NCBI GenBank assembly: GCA_019044685.2
Contig: JAGTXX020000015.1
Location: 1,922,001 to 1,986,000, forward strand
Length of the DNA stretch: 64,000 bases
Origin: Nannochloris sp. 'desiccata'
Taxonomy: Eukaryota > Chlorophyta > Trebouxiophyceae > Chlorellales > Chlorellaceae
Direction: 5' to 3'
Shown here piece by piece: positions 44,093 through 56,278 of the stretch; within the stretch, counting starts at the first letter, position 1, and each line of letters starts with the position of its first letter. Under the pieces are notes generated by a model. That model saw only the letters and a list, made by a program, of their open reading frames with translations, did no database searches and was not told the DNA's origin. Made by a program: the position numbers and the translations under genes.

Positions 44093-44695
44093 ATGTTTAC
44101 GCCGTATCAGCACAGCGTAAATATGTCATGGCCACGGCCATTCGTAGTGGGATTCATTCTACTAATGGTTTTCCTCAGCATGTCTGGCGACTCGCCTTCA
44201 AATTTGACCACCAGCGGCCTCACCGACTCTGCTGCAGCAGCTGATACACAGGAAAATGAAAAGGGTGTAGCTAACAAAGGAATCAAGGAGCAGATCATAT
44301 ACGATTTAAGTCTATCTAATGAGAAATTAGAACAAGAAATCAAAAAATATAGGCAGTATGTTTTAGATATTAGAAGAGCGGTGCGGGCACAGCCAGGCTG
44401 TTCGTTAGAGGATAGTTCTATTCTCACGCTGTACCCCGAGCTGCATGATGATATAGATGATGGATTTGAGAAAGATAATGAAGAAAAAGGTGGTGAAAGT
44501 GATAGTGATAAGTCCAGCAAAGAGGCAGCGGCATTAGGGCGGACAGTAGTTGCAAAAGAAGAGAAGCAGAATGAGGTTGATGATGGCATCAAGAAGGATG
44601 GCAGTAAAGATGTAGATTCTGCTTCAATTAGGCTACAAAATGGGCGTCTTAGTAAAGAAAACAACACTGTATCAACTCGAACCAACCTACCTTGA
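44093..44695 (+). CDS. Small membrane-anchored or secreted protein of unknown function
   Basis: 200 residues from the first ATG; a second ATG at 44123 would place the hydrophobic segment (FVVGFILLMVFLSM) right at the N-terminus, as in a signal anchor. After it come a Ser/Thr-rich linker, a predicted amphipathic coiled coil (~residues 65-95; Leu/Glu/Lys-rich), one Cys, and a long acidic, Lys/Glu/Asp/Ser-rich disordered end. I do not recognise the family. Composition and an intact frame support a real gene, but there is no homology evidence. Confidence 0.5.
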   Translation: MFTPYQHSVNMSWPRPFVVGFILLMVFLSMSGDSPSNLTTSGLTDSAAAADTQENEKGVANKGIKEQIIYDLSLSNEKLEQEIKKYRQYVLDIRRAVRAQPGCSLEDSSILTLYPELHDDIDDGFEKDNEEKGGESDSDKSSKEAAALGRTVVAKEEKQNEVDDGIKKDGSKDVDSASIRLQNGRLSKENNTVSTRTNLP

Positions 44696-44897
44696 TACTT
44701 TAATTTTTTGTCACCATCCAGTTGCAGTACTTCATTTTTTTTTCTTTTTGAATGTTTACTATGTGCACTACTCAGCGTACTTAATGTACTGAACCCATCT
44801 TTTCACATTAATTATGTACTAGAGTTGCGTGAATGATAAAATTACTCCAGGGAAAATGTCTTCGACTAAGAACAAAACCTTGTTTATTTCCCATTTT

Positions 44898-45618
44898 CTA
44901 TTTCCGCCCCCTCCCTTTCCTTTGAACAACTTGAAACCCATCTTCATCAATTACAGGCCCAGATTTTACTGGTGGGGCATCATCCATATCCATATCTTCA
45001 CCCCCTCCTGCATCCATAGCATCATCACTGCCACTGCCACCTTCTCCTTCTTCATCTGAGCTAGAAGAGTCCTCAGCAGCAGCCCCGTCAGCATTTTGAC
45101 AAGCAGCTGCACTGGCAGGTTGCTGCTGCCTTAACGATTCTAAATAGGAGAAATCTCCTTGAGCTACGCGGTGATGCATGTTGACTAGGGAACGGGCTAT
45201 TTGATAGGGGGAATCGTCTTCTGCTTGCACGTTGAAATCAGTTTGCAACGCCTCATCTAAGAAGACTTCTAAATCAGTCTGATCTTGATCTGCAAATATC
45301 AAGGTAAATAGTATATGAGTTAGTTTTACAGGTTCTTTGTCTGTTAATATAGCCAACAATAAGCTGCCCTAAGGCTTCCTTGTCCTGACCTTTGCTAGTG
45401 TAAAACCAATGGATGACATCGTCTAACAGTTGCTGGCCTTTTTCCTTGCTATTACCACCTCCCCACTCATTTACCACAGCCAATTGCAATGCTGTCCATC
45501 TCTGGAAAAGGAGATTCACGCCTTCTTCAAAGTGAGGCTTGTTTTGGGGCGGCATGGGAGTGCTTGTTGTTTGGCCAACAAGGGCCATGTTTCTCAGAAT
45601 CATCCCTTGAGACGTCAT
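44898..45618 (-). CDS. TSR2: Pre-rRNA-processing protein TSR2
   Basis: Exons 45390-45618 and 44898-45289 give 206 residues. The TSR2 signature is clear: Phe-Glu-Glu-Gly-Val-x-x-Leu, then WTALQLAVVNEWGG and a WFYTSK helix; after the splice, DLEVFLDEAL and EDDSPYQIAR continue the domain, and the C-terminus has the conserved DEDGFQVVQ. TSR2 escorts the ribosomal protein eS26 to pre-40S particles. The donor chosen (AAAG|GTCAGG) makes the joined sequence match plant TSR2; a later GTAAAA donor would also keep the frame, but it would leave a 40-bp intron and add residues not typical of the family. The acidic Asp/Glu/Gly block before the end is longer than in yeast. Confidence 0.85.
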
Positions 45619-45860
45619 CCTTGAGACTTGAAGAGTCGTCTAGAATATAAACAATGCAATTTACAATATGCATGCATGCAAAAAGATGCAATTTAAGCCG
45701 AGCTTGGGCACTTTTGGACGCCAGCCATTTTTGAATCAAACAGCGAAGTTTACTGCTGCCATTAGACCTCATGAAGCATTTAAAATTGATTAATATTAAT
45801 TTCAAACCATCCACAAACAAATAGCAATACTCTAAATTGGAAGCGGAATACGGCAAAACA

Positions 45861-48052
45861 ATGTCACAGTCCAGGTAATTACGTGAATTGGACAGACATG
45901 TGAAACTCCCAAGGGAGCTAAAAATGAATAAATTAGGGTTATTTACCATTAAATACCAAAGTATATGATACATTAATTAACCTAATGTTCCATTTGATTG
46001 CAGGGAAGGAGGCATGGCCCAGCGCCCAGCCACTTCTAGCCTCCCAGTCAAGCCGGTGACACCGAGGACTTGGAAACAAATGCAATTTGAAGCAGCCCCT
46101 GGTAAGTTTAGCGTCATTTTCATTAATCACAGTAGTAATTAGGGTAATTAATTACAAATCGCGTCTTTTTTGCTGCAGTGTCTGTCTTTGAAAATGGAAT
46201 CTATGGTCAAAGCGGGCATCGTCAACATGTAGATGATGGCGACAGAGATACCATTTCTTCTTATCAGCCACTCTCCGCTCGACCTACGAAATCTTCAGCA
46301 GGATCGACTGTACTAGCATCCTCCTTGGGATCAAATTTGTCGCGCCCTGTCAGCAGATTAGGAGTACAGCGAGGTGCAGCTGGAACTCCCGTGGCGGCGT
46401 CAAAGTTTGTTGTACCCCCGTTGAACTTGAAAGCTCTTAACAATAAAAATCCTACCAATACTGCAACTTTCTCTTTGACTTCTGGAAATGCAATTTACCT
46501 TCGTAATCAAGGCTTGCCACTGTCAATCCCTGAAGTAAGTCGCCCCGCTGCAGCTGACGCTCTTGCAGGCAAAGCATCTCAGCAAGATCAGCAACCTTCT
46601 GGCAATCAGAAACAGCATGTGCGCAACACCAAATTCAATTTGTCTCTTAGAACAATACATAGAAGCTCTTCAAATGAAGAAGGCCAAGACCCGCCTCGGC
46701 AGCCAAATGGCATTGGTGGCGGTGGCTTGCAAATAATGCCTGAACGCTCCTCTATGCTTTCAACCAGGCCAGTATCACGTCTTGGCCGGCCTCTTACATC
46801 AATGGGTCAGAAGGAACCTGCACCAGGATTGCAAAGGGCATCTTCTTCTTCCTCTTCTTCTCCCAGTGCCAAGGCGAGTACTCCTACGCGCCGCTCTCAT
46901 GGCCTTCCGAATTTCACTGGGGCTTACCGCTCAAGCGACCATAATGAACTTTTGATTAAAGCATCAGGATGGGTTGAAAGACCTCAAACAAGTTCTGGGG
47001 CAGAGGATGGAAGTACTGCAGCCCTACCACCAAGAGATCGTCCTTCTGCAGAAGCGACAGCAGTATGGGTTGCAGCCAGCAAAAGCTTTGTACGTACTAC
47101 TAGCTTACGCGCTAGCTTTGCTTCTAATCCCAACAGACCCTCTTCAGCAGCAATTGCAGCAAAAGCTGCATCAGCAATTATTCCTCGTCTTTCAAATTAT
47201 GAAGCTGCCAGGAGATTCTTGCTGGCACCGGGGCCTGTCAACGAGCCGCTCCGCTGCCGAGTCGAGCGTAGAAAATGTGGGCTACTTGGCACGTCAATGA
47301 ACTACGCCATGGTATTGGAAGAAGGTGAATGTATGATGTTGACTGCACGAAGGCATCGCCGTGCCAACGGAGCAGCTTCTTTTGATATCTTTGTCGCTCC
47401 GCCTGCAGGGGCTCCAGGGGACGCATCGATCTGTGTAGCCAAGCTGCAAGCGTCCTTTCTGGGCACAGACTACGTCCTTATTGGGGAGGGGATAGAAGAA
47501 GGTGGGTCTTGTATAGGCACAGAAATCAGCCCAGTTGCGTATGGCTTCACTGATGCAGCAGCAGCGGCATCAGATAAGAAACGCAACAGCAACGCTGCTC
47601 GTCTTGGTGCTGGGAAAGGAGGAGAAATGGGCGCAATAGTATATAATCCAAATATTATGGGCACAAAAGGACCTAGAAAAGCGACTGTCGTACTTCCAAA
47701 ATTGGTACCATCTGCAGAATCTGCTTGGGAACTGCAACCGGGACTAGTTAATGGAGCACTGGTTGCAAAATATCGTCAAGGTGATACCTCTGAATGCATC
47801 GTGCTGCGCAACCGACCTCCCAGATGGAATGCTGCACTGGGTGCGTATTGCCTTCATTTCGGAGGTCGTGTGACACATGCATCCGTGAAAAATATTCAGC
47901 TGATTGCAGATGGTGATGCCGAACGTATTTTGCTTCAATTTGGTCGAGTTGGGGATGACTCTTTCACTTTAGACTATCAATTTCCGGTGACACCGCTGCA
48001 AGCGTTTGCCGTTGCTCTTGCGTCCCTTGACCCAAAACTGGGTTGTGAATAG
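45861..48052 (+). CDS. Tubby-like protein
   Basis: Exons 45861-45874, 46004-46101 and 46179-48052 join in frame to 661 residues. The 14-bp first exon is tentative; a start at the ATG at 46014 in exon 2 would be shorter. The N-terminal half is disordered (Ser/Pro/Gly/Ala-rich, Arg-rich patches). The C-terminal Tub domain runs from ~residue 405: strands with RRKCGLL, a MLTARRHRRANG hairpin, SFLGTDYVLIG, AIVYNPNIMGTKGPRK (typical YxxNxLGxxGPRK of Tubby, here with Met), LVLRNRPPRW-like, FGGRV and the end ALASLDPKLGCE. Tubby domains bind PI(4,5)P2 and deliver membrane proteins to cilia in animals; algal ones are less studied. There is no F-box, unlike land-plant TULPs. A Ser/Ala insertion interrupts the barrel near residue 510. 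Confidence 0.87.
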
Positions 48053-48552
48053 AGGAGCGCAGAGGGAAGCCTGGCTGATTCTCGCATATTACACGTCTTG
48101 TCTCAATGATTCTAATCTTCGAAATGTAATAAATATTGACTAGTCAGATGGCCTTTGCTACACAGTAGGTTAAAATAGAATCCTGGCGCCCTGCAGATCC
48201 AGGTACAACCCCCCAGGTATCCTATAGGCGCTCTTTATAAGATAGTTAGGGATGACAGCTGCGGGGCGTTCGGAAGCAGTTTTTATGGGTATTTTACATA
48301 CCAGTAAGTTTTTATTTATTTTTTCTTGATATGCTGTTTTTCTCGCTCTCAGTTTTTACTTGCACTTGTGTATTTCCCCCTCTATAACACCCTCGCAAAA
48401 TCATTAAAATGGGCTTTGCAGTCCGAGCAGTCCCTGAATCAATTTTCAATGTCACATTCAATGTGTACCGCCTCCACCTTTCGTGCTCAAAATAATCTCT
48501 CAAAAATGTAGCTACATTCAAAATTTGACTAGATCATGCTGTTTACATATCC
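48053..48552. other. Intergenic with a partial copy of the repeat family
   Basis: 3' flank of the Tubby gene and upstream region of the Nudix gene. At 48304-48386 it matches the 3' end of the 596-bp repeats: a 49-bp intron-like module (GTAAGT to CTCTCAG at 48304-48352) followed by the same ~33-bp stretch. Confidence 0.7.
48304..48386 (+). repeat. Partial copy of the repeat family: intron-like module plus conserved downstream exon-like stretch
   Basis: Compared with 27086-27161, the TTTTTCTCGCTCTCAG acceptor-like end and the following ACTTGCACTTGTGTATTT are conserved, while the donor side has an 7-bp longer spacer. It lies 166 bp before the Nudix start codon, nearly the same distance as the full repeat is from the dioxygenase start (155 bp). 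Confidence 0.8.
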
Positions 48553-49635
48553 ATGATAATGTTGATTTTAAGACCAAAGCTTGCAACACGACACTTTGCC
48601 TCAGGATTATCGCATTGTGCAGCGAAGATCAAATCAAATTGCCGAAAATTTCCTAGCTTTTATCCTCCCCTTTCGACCATGGCATCTGTAATTAAGACAT
48701 CGAGCGCATCATACGAAATCGACGCTTCCATGGTGCCTGGATTCTTGAAATGGATCGAACACTGCAATAATGGCGAGGCGGCACTGGTTACTGGGGAATT
48801 TTTACCCTTCCAAATAGACAACCAAACTGTCGGCTATATTGGCCAAAATTTCATCCAACATTTACAGTCATTTCCAAATGTCTTCCACCTCACCCCTACC
48901 TCCATTCTTCTCCACCCAAGCTTACAAACAGCCGACATAATTACTCGCTCAACCGCTGTTGGAGTAGCATTGTCGTCTTTAAAAGAGGCTGGCATCATTA
49001 CAGGCTGGAGAAATGAGCTCTACCCTGTCCTGAAATCTTTCTATGACCCTCCAGTACTCCTATTAGAACGAGCAGCAGCTCCTTTCTTTGGAATTAAAGC
49101 TTATGGGGTCCATATGAATGGCTACATCAAAAGAAAAGCTGATGGAGAAATTCTTTTATGGGTCGCTCGCAGATCCGCTACAAAGCTATGGCCATTAAAA
49201 TTAGACCATATTGTCGCTGGAGGACAGCCACATGGCCTGAGTTTAGCTGAAAACGTAGTGAAAGAGTGTCAAGAGGAAGCTGGAATCTCCGCCGAGGTCG
49301 CAAGAACAGCTGTTTCAGTCGGGGCAGTAAGCTATACTTCGATAAAAGGGACTGGTTTAGGTCGCGATGTCTTATTCTGTTATGATTTAGAATTGCCGGA
49401 AGATTTTCAGCCTGTGCCTGTTGATGGGGAGGTCCACGAGTTCTTTTTATCCCCTCTGAGTGACGTTGCTAAATTTATTTCAGAGGGGTCACCCGATAAA
49501 GAGAATCAAGGTGCTTATAAAGATAATTGCAATTTAGTGGTATTAGATTTTTTGATTCGGCATGGAGTACTTACGCCTGATACTCCGGGGTATTTAGATG
49601 TTGTCAAGGGTCTCAGATCAGGAGACTGCTCTTAG
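48553..49635 (+). CDS. DUF4743/Nudix hydrolase (thiamin pyrophosphokinase-related, AtNUDT20/24-like)
   Basis: Intronless, 360 residues. The first ~42 residues (Met-Ile-Met-Leu start, Arg/Lys/Ser-rich, no acids) look like an organelle transit peptide; a second ATG at 48679 would give the protein without it. The DUF4743 domain (~residues 55-170) precedes a Nudix fold with the box starting at GGQPHGLS and reading GGQ(x5)AEN(x3)KECQEEAGI; the usual Arg-Glu is Lys-Glu here. This DUF4743 plus Nudix pair is found in plant NUDT20/24 and fungal proteins that hydrolyse damaged thiamin diphosphates (oxo- and oxythiamin forms). The exact substrate here is inferred from the family. The region upstream has a partial mobile-repeat fragment. 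Confidence 0.85.
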   Translation: MIMLILRPKLATRHFASGLSHCAAKIKSNCRKFPSFYPPLSTMASVIKTSSASYEIDASMVPGFLKWIEHCNNGEAALVTGEFLPFQIDNQTVGYIGQNFIQHLQSFPNVFHLTPTSILLHPSLQTADIITRSTAVGVALSSLKEAGIITGWRNELYPVLKSFYDPPVLLLERAAAPFFGIKAYGVHMNGYIKRKADGEILLWVARRSATKLWPLKLDHIVAGGQPHGLSLAENVVKECQEEAGISAEVARTAVSVGAVSYTSIKGTGLGRDVLFCYDLELPEDFQPVPVDGEVHEFFLSPLSDVAKFISEGSPDKENQGAYKDNCNLVVLDFLIRHGVLTPDTPGYLDVVKGLRSGDCS

Positions 49636-49881
49636 AAACAAGAAGATGAAGAAACTTTAATTTAACTTAATTTTTGCCGCCCCAAAATGTGTGCACGTGT
49701 GTGTGTTTCCCAATCAATTAATCATTCAAGGAGTTTGTTCTTTTACACTCAGAGAATGTGAACAGAAAGAGAGAAAGAGAAAATCTAAAGATGATGCACA
49801 ACTACTAAATATGAAATATGTCCATTTGCTACGGTATATATGAGAATAAATCTATTTTCCTTTTTTTTTCCTTTTTTTTTC

Positions 49882-51084
<1,203 letters not shown>

Positions 51085-51310
51085 TTTAATATCCAACGTC
51101 TTTCTGCTTGCTAACAACAATGCACGTTGATATTCTAATTAAATACCTTTCAAATCGATAAATTGTAAAGAATCAACGCTTAGATAACACTCTTTTGCTA
51201 AATTTTGTAATTGAGAAGATATCATCAACAGGATAAGCACAGCCATGCTGTGCCACAATGCATTTCATGGCATCGTGACAACACCGCAACATATATTCAA
51301 ACCGAAATTT

Positions 51311-52649
51311 CTACATACTGTCAACCTTAGCTACAGTTTCTGGGCTCCATATATGCAGTAATCTATCATAAAACGATGCTGTAGCAGCAACACTCGTCCC
51401 ATCGCTACCTACCTCACTGCACCACCCCGCACCGTACGCCAAAGTTTGTTGATGTGGGTACCTTTCCACCACGTTTACACTACCTACCGCGCCATTTATA
51501 TGCAGTATAGTAAATCCACCGTGCATACACGCAGCCAGAAGAAGATTTGGATCTGTAGGATGCCATTTAAGACGCCAGATACCTCCACCGGTCCCCACTT
51601 CTGCCACCGCCAATGGCTTTGTTGCCCCTAGTCTCATGTCCCACAGCCTAGCCTTTTCATCATAGCTTCCCGTCATGACTACATGAGGTTGAAATGGGCT
51701 ACTTACTATACAGCACACGCCTGCACTGTGTGATTTTCGATCCACCCAAAGCTGACTGGGTGCTTCAGCAGCGGCAGAGGAGAAGCTCGCTCCCTCTGTG
51801 TTGGGGTTACAACGTAGGTCCCATCCCTTAAAAAAGCAATCATCACCTCCAGAAAAAGCTATATTTGGATTCCAAGTATCAAATGAACACGTCCATGCTT
51901 CTAAGTCGTGTCCTTTCCAGTCATGAAGAGTCGTGAAACCAGTAGATGTCAACTGCCAGGGAAAAATAGGCCAAAAAATGATTTGTTGTTAGCGATAAAT
52001 AGAAATAGCCTAAGCCTAATTAACGCAGCAAATTAAAATAAATGTAAATTTAATGTTTCAAGTGGTGTCTGAGAGTGATATTTACCCGATGTGTTGCTAG
52101 ATTTCCATCAGAATAAGATGATATGAGATTTTCATCACCACCACCGGTAGCACTGAAATTGATATCACTAGCGCCATGGCACCGGCAATAATCTAACGAG
52201 AGGGCCATACCCCCTTCAGGACTCTCTACTCGAGCTGTTTCTACTATTTCTACAGTTTCACCACTCTCGTGATCCTTGCTAATAACACGAAGCAAACGTA
52301 GGCTGCCATCAGCAAGGGCGGCAGCTATGACCGGTTGCTGCTCTGATTGAATCGAACATCCTGAAAAATTATCTGGTAACCATTTTAAATCAAATATGCC
52401 TGGTAAATCATAGGTTGTAGCGCAGTTTAGGAATAACTTAGATTCTTTCTTTATTTCGCCGTTGAGGTTGTAGATATAGAGCCTGCCTTCGCGCTTCTGT
52501 GTGGTTTCATTGAGCTGGTAGGTCCCGGCAGCGAGGAGGCGGCGGTGGATTCTCGAGGGAAGTGGGCACCATTCTGCGACGTCAGCATTCAATTCAAGGG
52601 TTAATTCTTCATGTGTAGTTGCCTTGGATTGATTTGTATCGTCTGTCAT
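51311..52649 (-). CDS. DPH7: DPH7 (WDR85), diphthine methylesterase of diphthamide synthesis
   Basis: Exons 52086-52649 and 51311-51952 join in phase 0 to 401 residues. WD40 repeats fill the protein. The best marker is the block HDLEAWTCSFD followed by WNPNIAFSGGDD, which is characteristic of DPH7, and then GWDLR; later repeats read TGSYDEKARLWDMR, GGIWRLKWHP and ACMHGGFTIL. DPH7 removes a methyl ester from diphthine on eEF2, so that DPH6 can amidate it to diphthamide. Acts in the cytosol. No targeting signal is seen. It shares its upstream region with a possible 43-residue membrane protein (52814-53017). Confidence 0.88.
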
Positions 52650-52813
52650 AGTATATAATCCAGCAAAAAGAATAGGACTGTTGATTTTAGTGGATTAACC
52701 TGATCCAGAGATTTGAATACATGTTTAGACTGATAACCTTCTCGCTTCCCTATTTTTAGCAATATACCATCTAATAATGTTGCTGCATAAAACGTTTAGA
52801 GAAAACTGGCTGT

Positions 52814-53017
52814 TTATTGGCCGAATTTTACAGCTTTCGTTCCCTCTCCTGCTTTGCAAATTGCAATTGCCATTATGCCAGCTCCAAAAATCAAGATTAA
52901 GCCTGTTGCGGAGAGGCTCTTGCTAACATTTCAAGTTTGAAATAGATCAAGGATAGTATATTAAACTCAAAAGATCAACAACTTTACCAGTTGACGCAGC
53001 TCTGGCCTCATCATCAC
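52814..53017 (-). CDS. Possible small single-pass membrane protein (~43 residues), two exons
   Basis: Exon 52988-53017 (30 bp, flanked by CGACAG and GTAAAG) contains two ATGs; exon 52814-52918 after an AG codes a 34-residue end with a clear membrane segment (ATGLILIFGAGIMAIAIC) followed by a Lys/Gly-rich tail. Joining 52988 to 52918 keeps one frame from ATG to TAA. The acceptor could also be 4 bp upstream, in another phase. The sequence resembles small subunits of organelle membrane complexes in size and layout, but I do not recognise it. It is too short for homology by eye. Confidence 0.38.
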
Positions 53018-53073
53018 CTGTCGAAATTCAACCTATTATCCATAAAATTGCGAATTTTCTATATCATCTCAAC

Positions 53074-53839
53074 ATGAAGGTGGCACATTTTAGATCAACA
53101 TTACAAAAAGCGACTCCTCTGCGAGCAGCAAGCATTTCAAGATGCAACTCAAATGCCATGCTTTCAAGGTCTCGGGGATTGGTAGTTGTTCGCGCAGAAT
53201 CTGGAGGCTTAGGAAACTTTTTCAAAAAGGACGGTAACAAACAGGTAAGCTAAAGGAAAGATGTTTGCCATTCATTCCCAGGGAAACACTCCACCCTTTT
53301 CCCCACTGTTTATCCCACCGCCTCCCCTCACCTCGCTCTTCTCTTTTTTAATTATTTCTACATAGGATGCCGCACGGAAAGCTTTACAAGAAGCTTTCGC
53401 AGGCAAGAAAGATCCATTTGCAGCAGAGGAAGAACGAAGGAGAAAAGAAGGCGGCGGGGGCAACGGGGGCGGAGGCGGCGGAGGAGGAGGCTTTGGCGGT
53501 GGCTTTAATTTTGGAGATTTTAGCGATGGTTTTAAGAAATGGTTGAAGAATACATTGAGCGCGCTTGCTGCTGCTCTCTGTTTCTTTGGTTTCATCGCTT
53601 TATTCTTACTTTGGAAGCCAGTATTAGAGGTATTAAATACAATAGTTAGAACGGTTCTGAGACTGGATGGTAATCCCCGTGTTCAAATGGCCGCAGGCAG
53701 TGCTGCTACCCCTGATTTTAATAAAAAGGATGGATTAGGTAATGTAGAAGAAGCTGTGATGTCTAAATGGGCAGGAGAGGATGTTGCTGGTAGCTCAGAT
53801 GATGAAGAATCAGGGAGCGAGGAAGAAGAGGATGAGTAG
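53074..53839 (+). CDS. Plastid-type Gly-rich single-pass membrane protein, unknown function
   Basis: Exons 53074-53244 and 53366-53839 join in phase 0 to 214 residues. A transit peptide of ~43 residues (Arg/Ser/Ala-rich, ends VVVRAES) is followed by a charged Lys/Glu helix, a poly-Gly linker with Phe (GGGFGGGFNFGDF-type), one membrane segment (~residues 125-150, LAAALCFFGFIALFLLW) and an acidic C-terminal tail of Asp/Glu/Ser. The layout is like green-lineage plastid membrane proteins of unknown role. The Gly-rich linker gives six-frame low complexity, so only the frame with a transit peptide and membrane segment was kept. No enzymatic motif seen. Confidence 0.6.
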
Positions 53840-54065
53840 AGAGAGAATAATAATATATCAATAACAAAATGACGGTTTTTTCTTGTTTTAAAAGCTGGTG
53901 CTTATCAAGATAACTATAGCTATAGTTGTAGTGGTTATTTTGCTCGATGTTATTATAATACCCAATTTTGTGTTTGAATCGTAAGTGTAAGCTATCATTC
54001 GTTCATTTAAATGAATTACATAAGAGGTCATCGTGACGGGAGAAATAAGAATAATAGTTGATAAG

Positions 54066-54833
54066 TTAAGCTTTGACCAGGCTGATTAGTTTACCCTCTA
54101 CTTTAAATTTCTTACTCTTTTCTAGCTTTTTTAATATTTTATCACTATCAGCGTCCCCTTTACCATCTGCAGCTGCTGCAGCACTCAAAATCGCTTTGAT
54201 TAAGTTCTTAGATTTCATGTCGCCACCGCTCCTTTTTAGTTCCGTTGCTGCAAGCTTCTTCCAATTAATTTCCTTCTTCTTGTTCTCTCTCTCCTTCTTT
54301 GAAGGGTTATCGTCTTCATCAGTTGTAGATTTACCATTTTGGCCATTCGGTGCTGAAGTTTCTGCAACTTTCTTTTCTTCTTTCTTTTCATGACTGCCGT
54401 TGCGAGCTGCGATCGCTGCTTTAGCTCGCCTTTTATGCTTAGCGCCTGCTGCATGACCCATCAATGTCTCACTACTAGTGCAGTTTACATTGCAAATGCT
54501 ACATTTCCAGGGAGCTCTTGTACTAAGAAATTCGAGCCCTTCCGCTCCGCCACCGCCAGAAATCCCGCTGCCATTCTGTTGTCCTGTAGTGCCATCTCCG
54601 TAAAAGCCCCCTGACGCAAAACCTCCAGGTTTCGTGGCACCTTGAGCGTATTTCTCATGCTCGGTGACGCAACTGGTGTGGCCGTGGACTGTTGTTTGAT
54701 CAAAAGGGCGGCTGCAGTCGATGCAGGTAAATGTGGCGTGTCTGCATTGATTGCAGTGGGCTGCTACTTTGGGCTTTTTGATGCTATCGCCGCATACATC
54801 GCAGTAAAACCAAGGCATTGTGGATGGAAGCAC
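54066..54833 (-). CDS. LYAR-type C2HC zinc-finger protein
   Basis: 255 residues from the first ATG. The second ATG, five codons later at 54818, fits the family better, because LYAR proteins begin Met-Pro-x-Phe at the zinc finger. The zf-LYAR domain is clear: FYCDVCGDSIKKP, then HCNQC, CIDC, and HTSC. A second C2H2 finger (CSICNVNCTSSETLMGHAAGAKH) is of U1/dsRNA-binding type. A Lys/Glu-rich nucleolar-type tail follows, then a conserved C-terminal block (INWKKLAATELK and ILKKLEKSKKFKVEGKLISLV). LYAR homologues sit in the nucleolus and act in rRNA processing and transcription. The extra C2H2 finger is common in plant and algal members. Confidence 0.83.
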   Translation of the reverse strand: MLPSTMPWFYCDVCGDSIKKPKVAAHCNQCRHATFTCIDCSRPFDQTTVHGHTSCVTEHEKYAQGATKPGGFASGGFYGDGTTGQQNGSGISGGGGAEGLEFLSTRAPWKCSICNVNCTSSETLMGHAAGAKHKRRAKAAIAARNGSHEKKEEKKVAETSAPNGQNGKSTTDEDDNPSKKERENKKKEINWKKLAATELKRSGGDMKSKNLIKAILSAAAAADGKGDADSDKILKKLEKSKKFKVEGKLISLVKA

Positions 54834-55213
54834 TTGGTTAATGGGAAATTGTAAAGGAAAAAGGCACCTTGATTGGCAGACAAAATTTGAATCTGCAGAA
54901 ATCGCTTTGCTTGTACTACTTTAGAACACAAAGGACATTAAGAGACGAAGGCATAGGCACGATTCAGTGAACCAATTTGCTGATTATTGTTTGAAAGGGC
55001 TAATTATGACTAAGCATTGCTTTAAACCTCGCCGCCCCTTTTCCGCAGAATTGATGGGCGCGCCAGAACCCTGCTCTTATTCGTGTTCTTTCATAACTCA
55101 CGCACTTTCCTATCCCCGCCACGTATTACTAATCTAATAAATTGATCGGAAGTCTGCGACAAGGCAGTATATTACTTGATCTTAGTTTTAATCACCCTTC
55201 CAATCTAGAAGCC
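54834..55213. promoter_or_regulatory. Shared divergent upstream region of LYAR and p23 genes
   Basis: 380 bp between divergent starts. Includes a GC-rich patch near 55030-55070. A heat-shock element for the p23 gene was looked for; no convincing array of NGAAN units was found. Confidence 0.35.
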
Positions 55214-56134
55214 ATGGAAACTCAAACCTTACATCCCACTGTTATGTGGGCCCAGCGCAAGGATAAGCTATTCCTGACTATTGATGTCCAGAACTGCAAG
55301 GTAAGAGAATAACCTAGACTCCCTACTAGGCCCATCTTGCAATATAGATTTTGATCACCCCCAGCTTATTATTTATCTCTCTACCTTTGGCTTATTATTT
55401 CCAGGACCCCAAAATTGCAATCGAAAACGATGATAGCGCCAAGTCTGGCAAGGTCACTTTCCGCGGCACAGCCCAATCTCATGCCACTGGTAAGTATTTT
55501 TAAGACTTCCAATCTTGTGGGCCGTCACTCTCTCTTACATATTTATATTTCCTTCGATAAGTTCAATCCGCTTACTTTTCCATTTCCCTTTCTCTATTTT
55601 ATAGGTCCTGAAGAGCACCAATATGTCCTTGATCTCGAACTCAACGGCGAAATCAACCCTGACGACGTCAAACAAATCACCACCGACCGCACTATCACCC
55701 TTCTCATCGCTAAGAAAGAAGAAGGCCCTCATTGGCCTCGCCTCCTCAAACAAACCGGTAAAACCCCACAGTACGTCAAAGCTGATTGGGATAAGTGGAT
55801 GGATGAGGATGATGAAGAGGAACAAGGCGATGACGAGGCAGGTGGTATGGGTGGTCTCGATCCAGCAATGATGCAGCAGTTCCAAAACATGCAGGGTGGA
55901 GGTATGGGAGGTATGGGTGGAGGTGGTGGTATGGGTGGTCTTGAAGCTATGCTTGCTGGTATGGGAGGCGGTGGTGGTGGCGGTGCAGGCGGTATGCCCG
56001 GTATGCCTCCAGGTATGCAAGGCTTTGATATGAGTCAATTGGGAGACATGGCAGCCGGGATGGGCGGTGGTGAAGAGAGTGATGAGGACGATGATGAAGA
56101 TGATATGCCTGCTTTAGAGCCTGCTAACAAGTAG
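55214..56134 (+). CDS. p23/Sba1 co-chaperone of HSP90
   Basis: Exons 55214-55300, 55405-55489 and 55605-56134 join with matching phases to 233 residues. The CS domain starts with HPTVMWAQRKDKLFLTIDV and has the p23 motif WPRL in GPHWPRLLKQ, plus the helix WDKWMDEDDE. A long Gly/Met-rich tail (GGMGGLDPAMMQQFQNM, then GGGMGG repeats) ends in acidic residues. p23 binds the closed HSP90 dimer and slows its ATPase. The Gly-Met tail is characteristic of green-lineage p23 proteins. Both introns are about 100 bp. Confidence 0.92.
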
Positions 56135-56278
56135 ATTGAAATTTGAAATATATTATATTGTCTGATGAGGTTGTCTACTTTTTTGATTCTGGTTCCGTGC
56201 TTTTAGAACATTTCAAATAAATTTTGAGAAAATATAAAGTCATTTAAAAACAATCATAAGAACAACAGATAAAATAAG

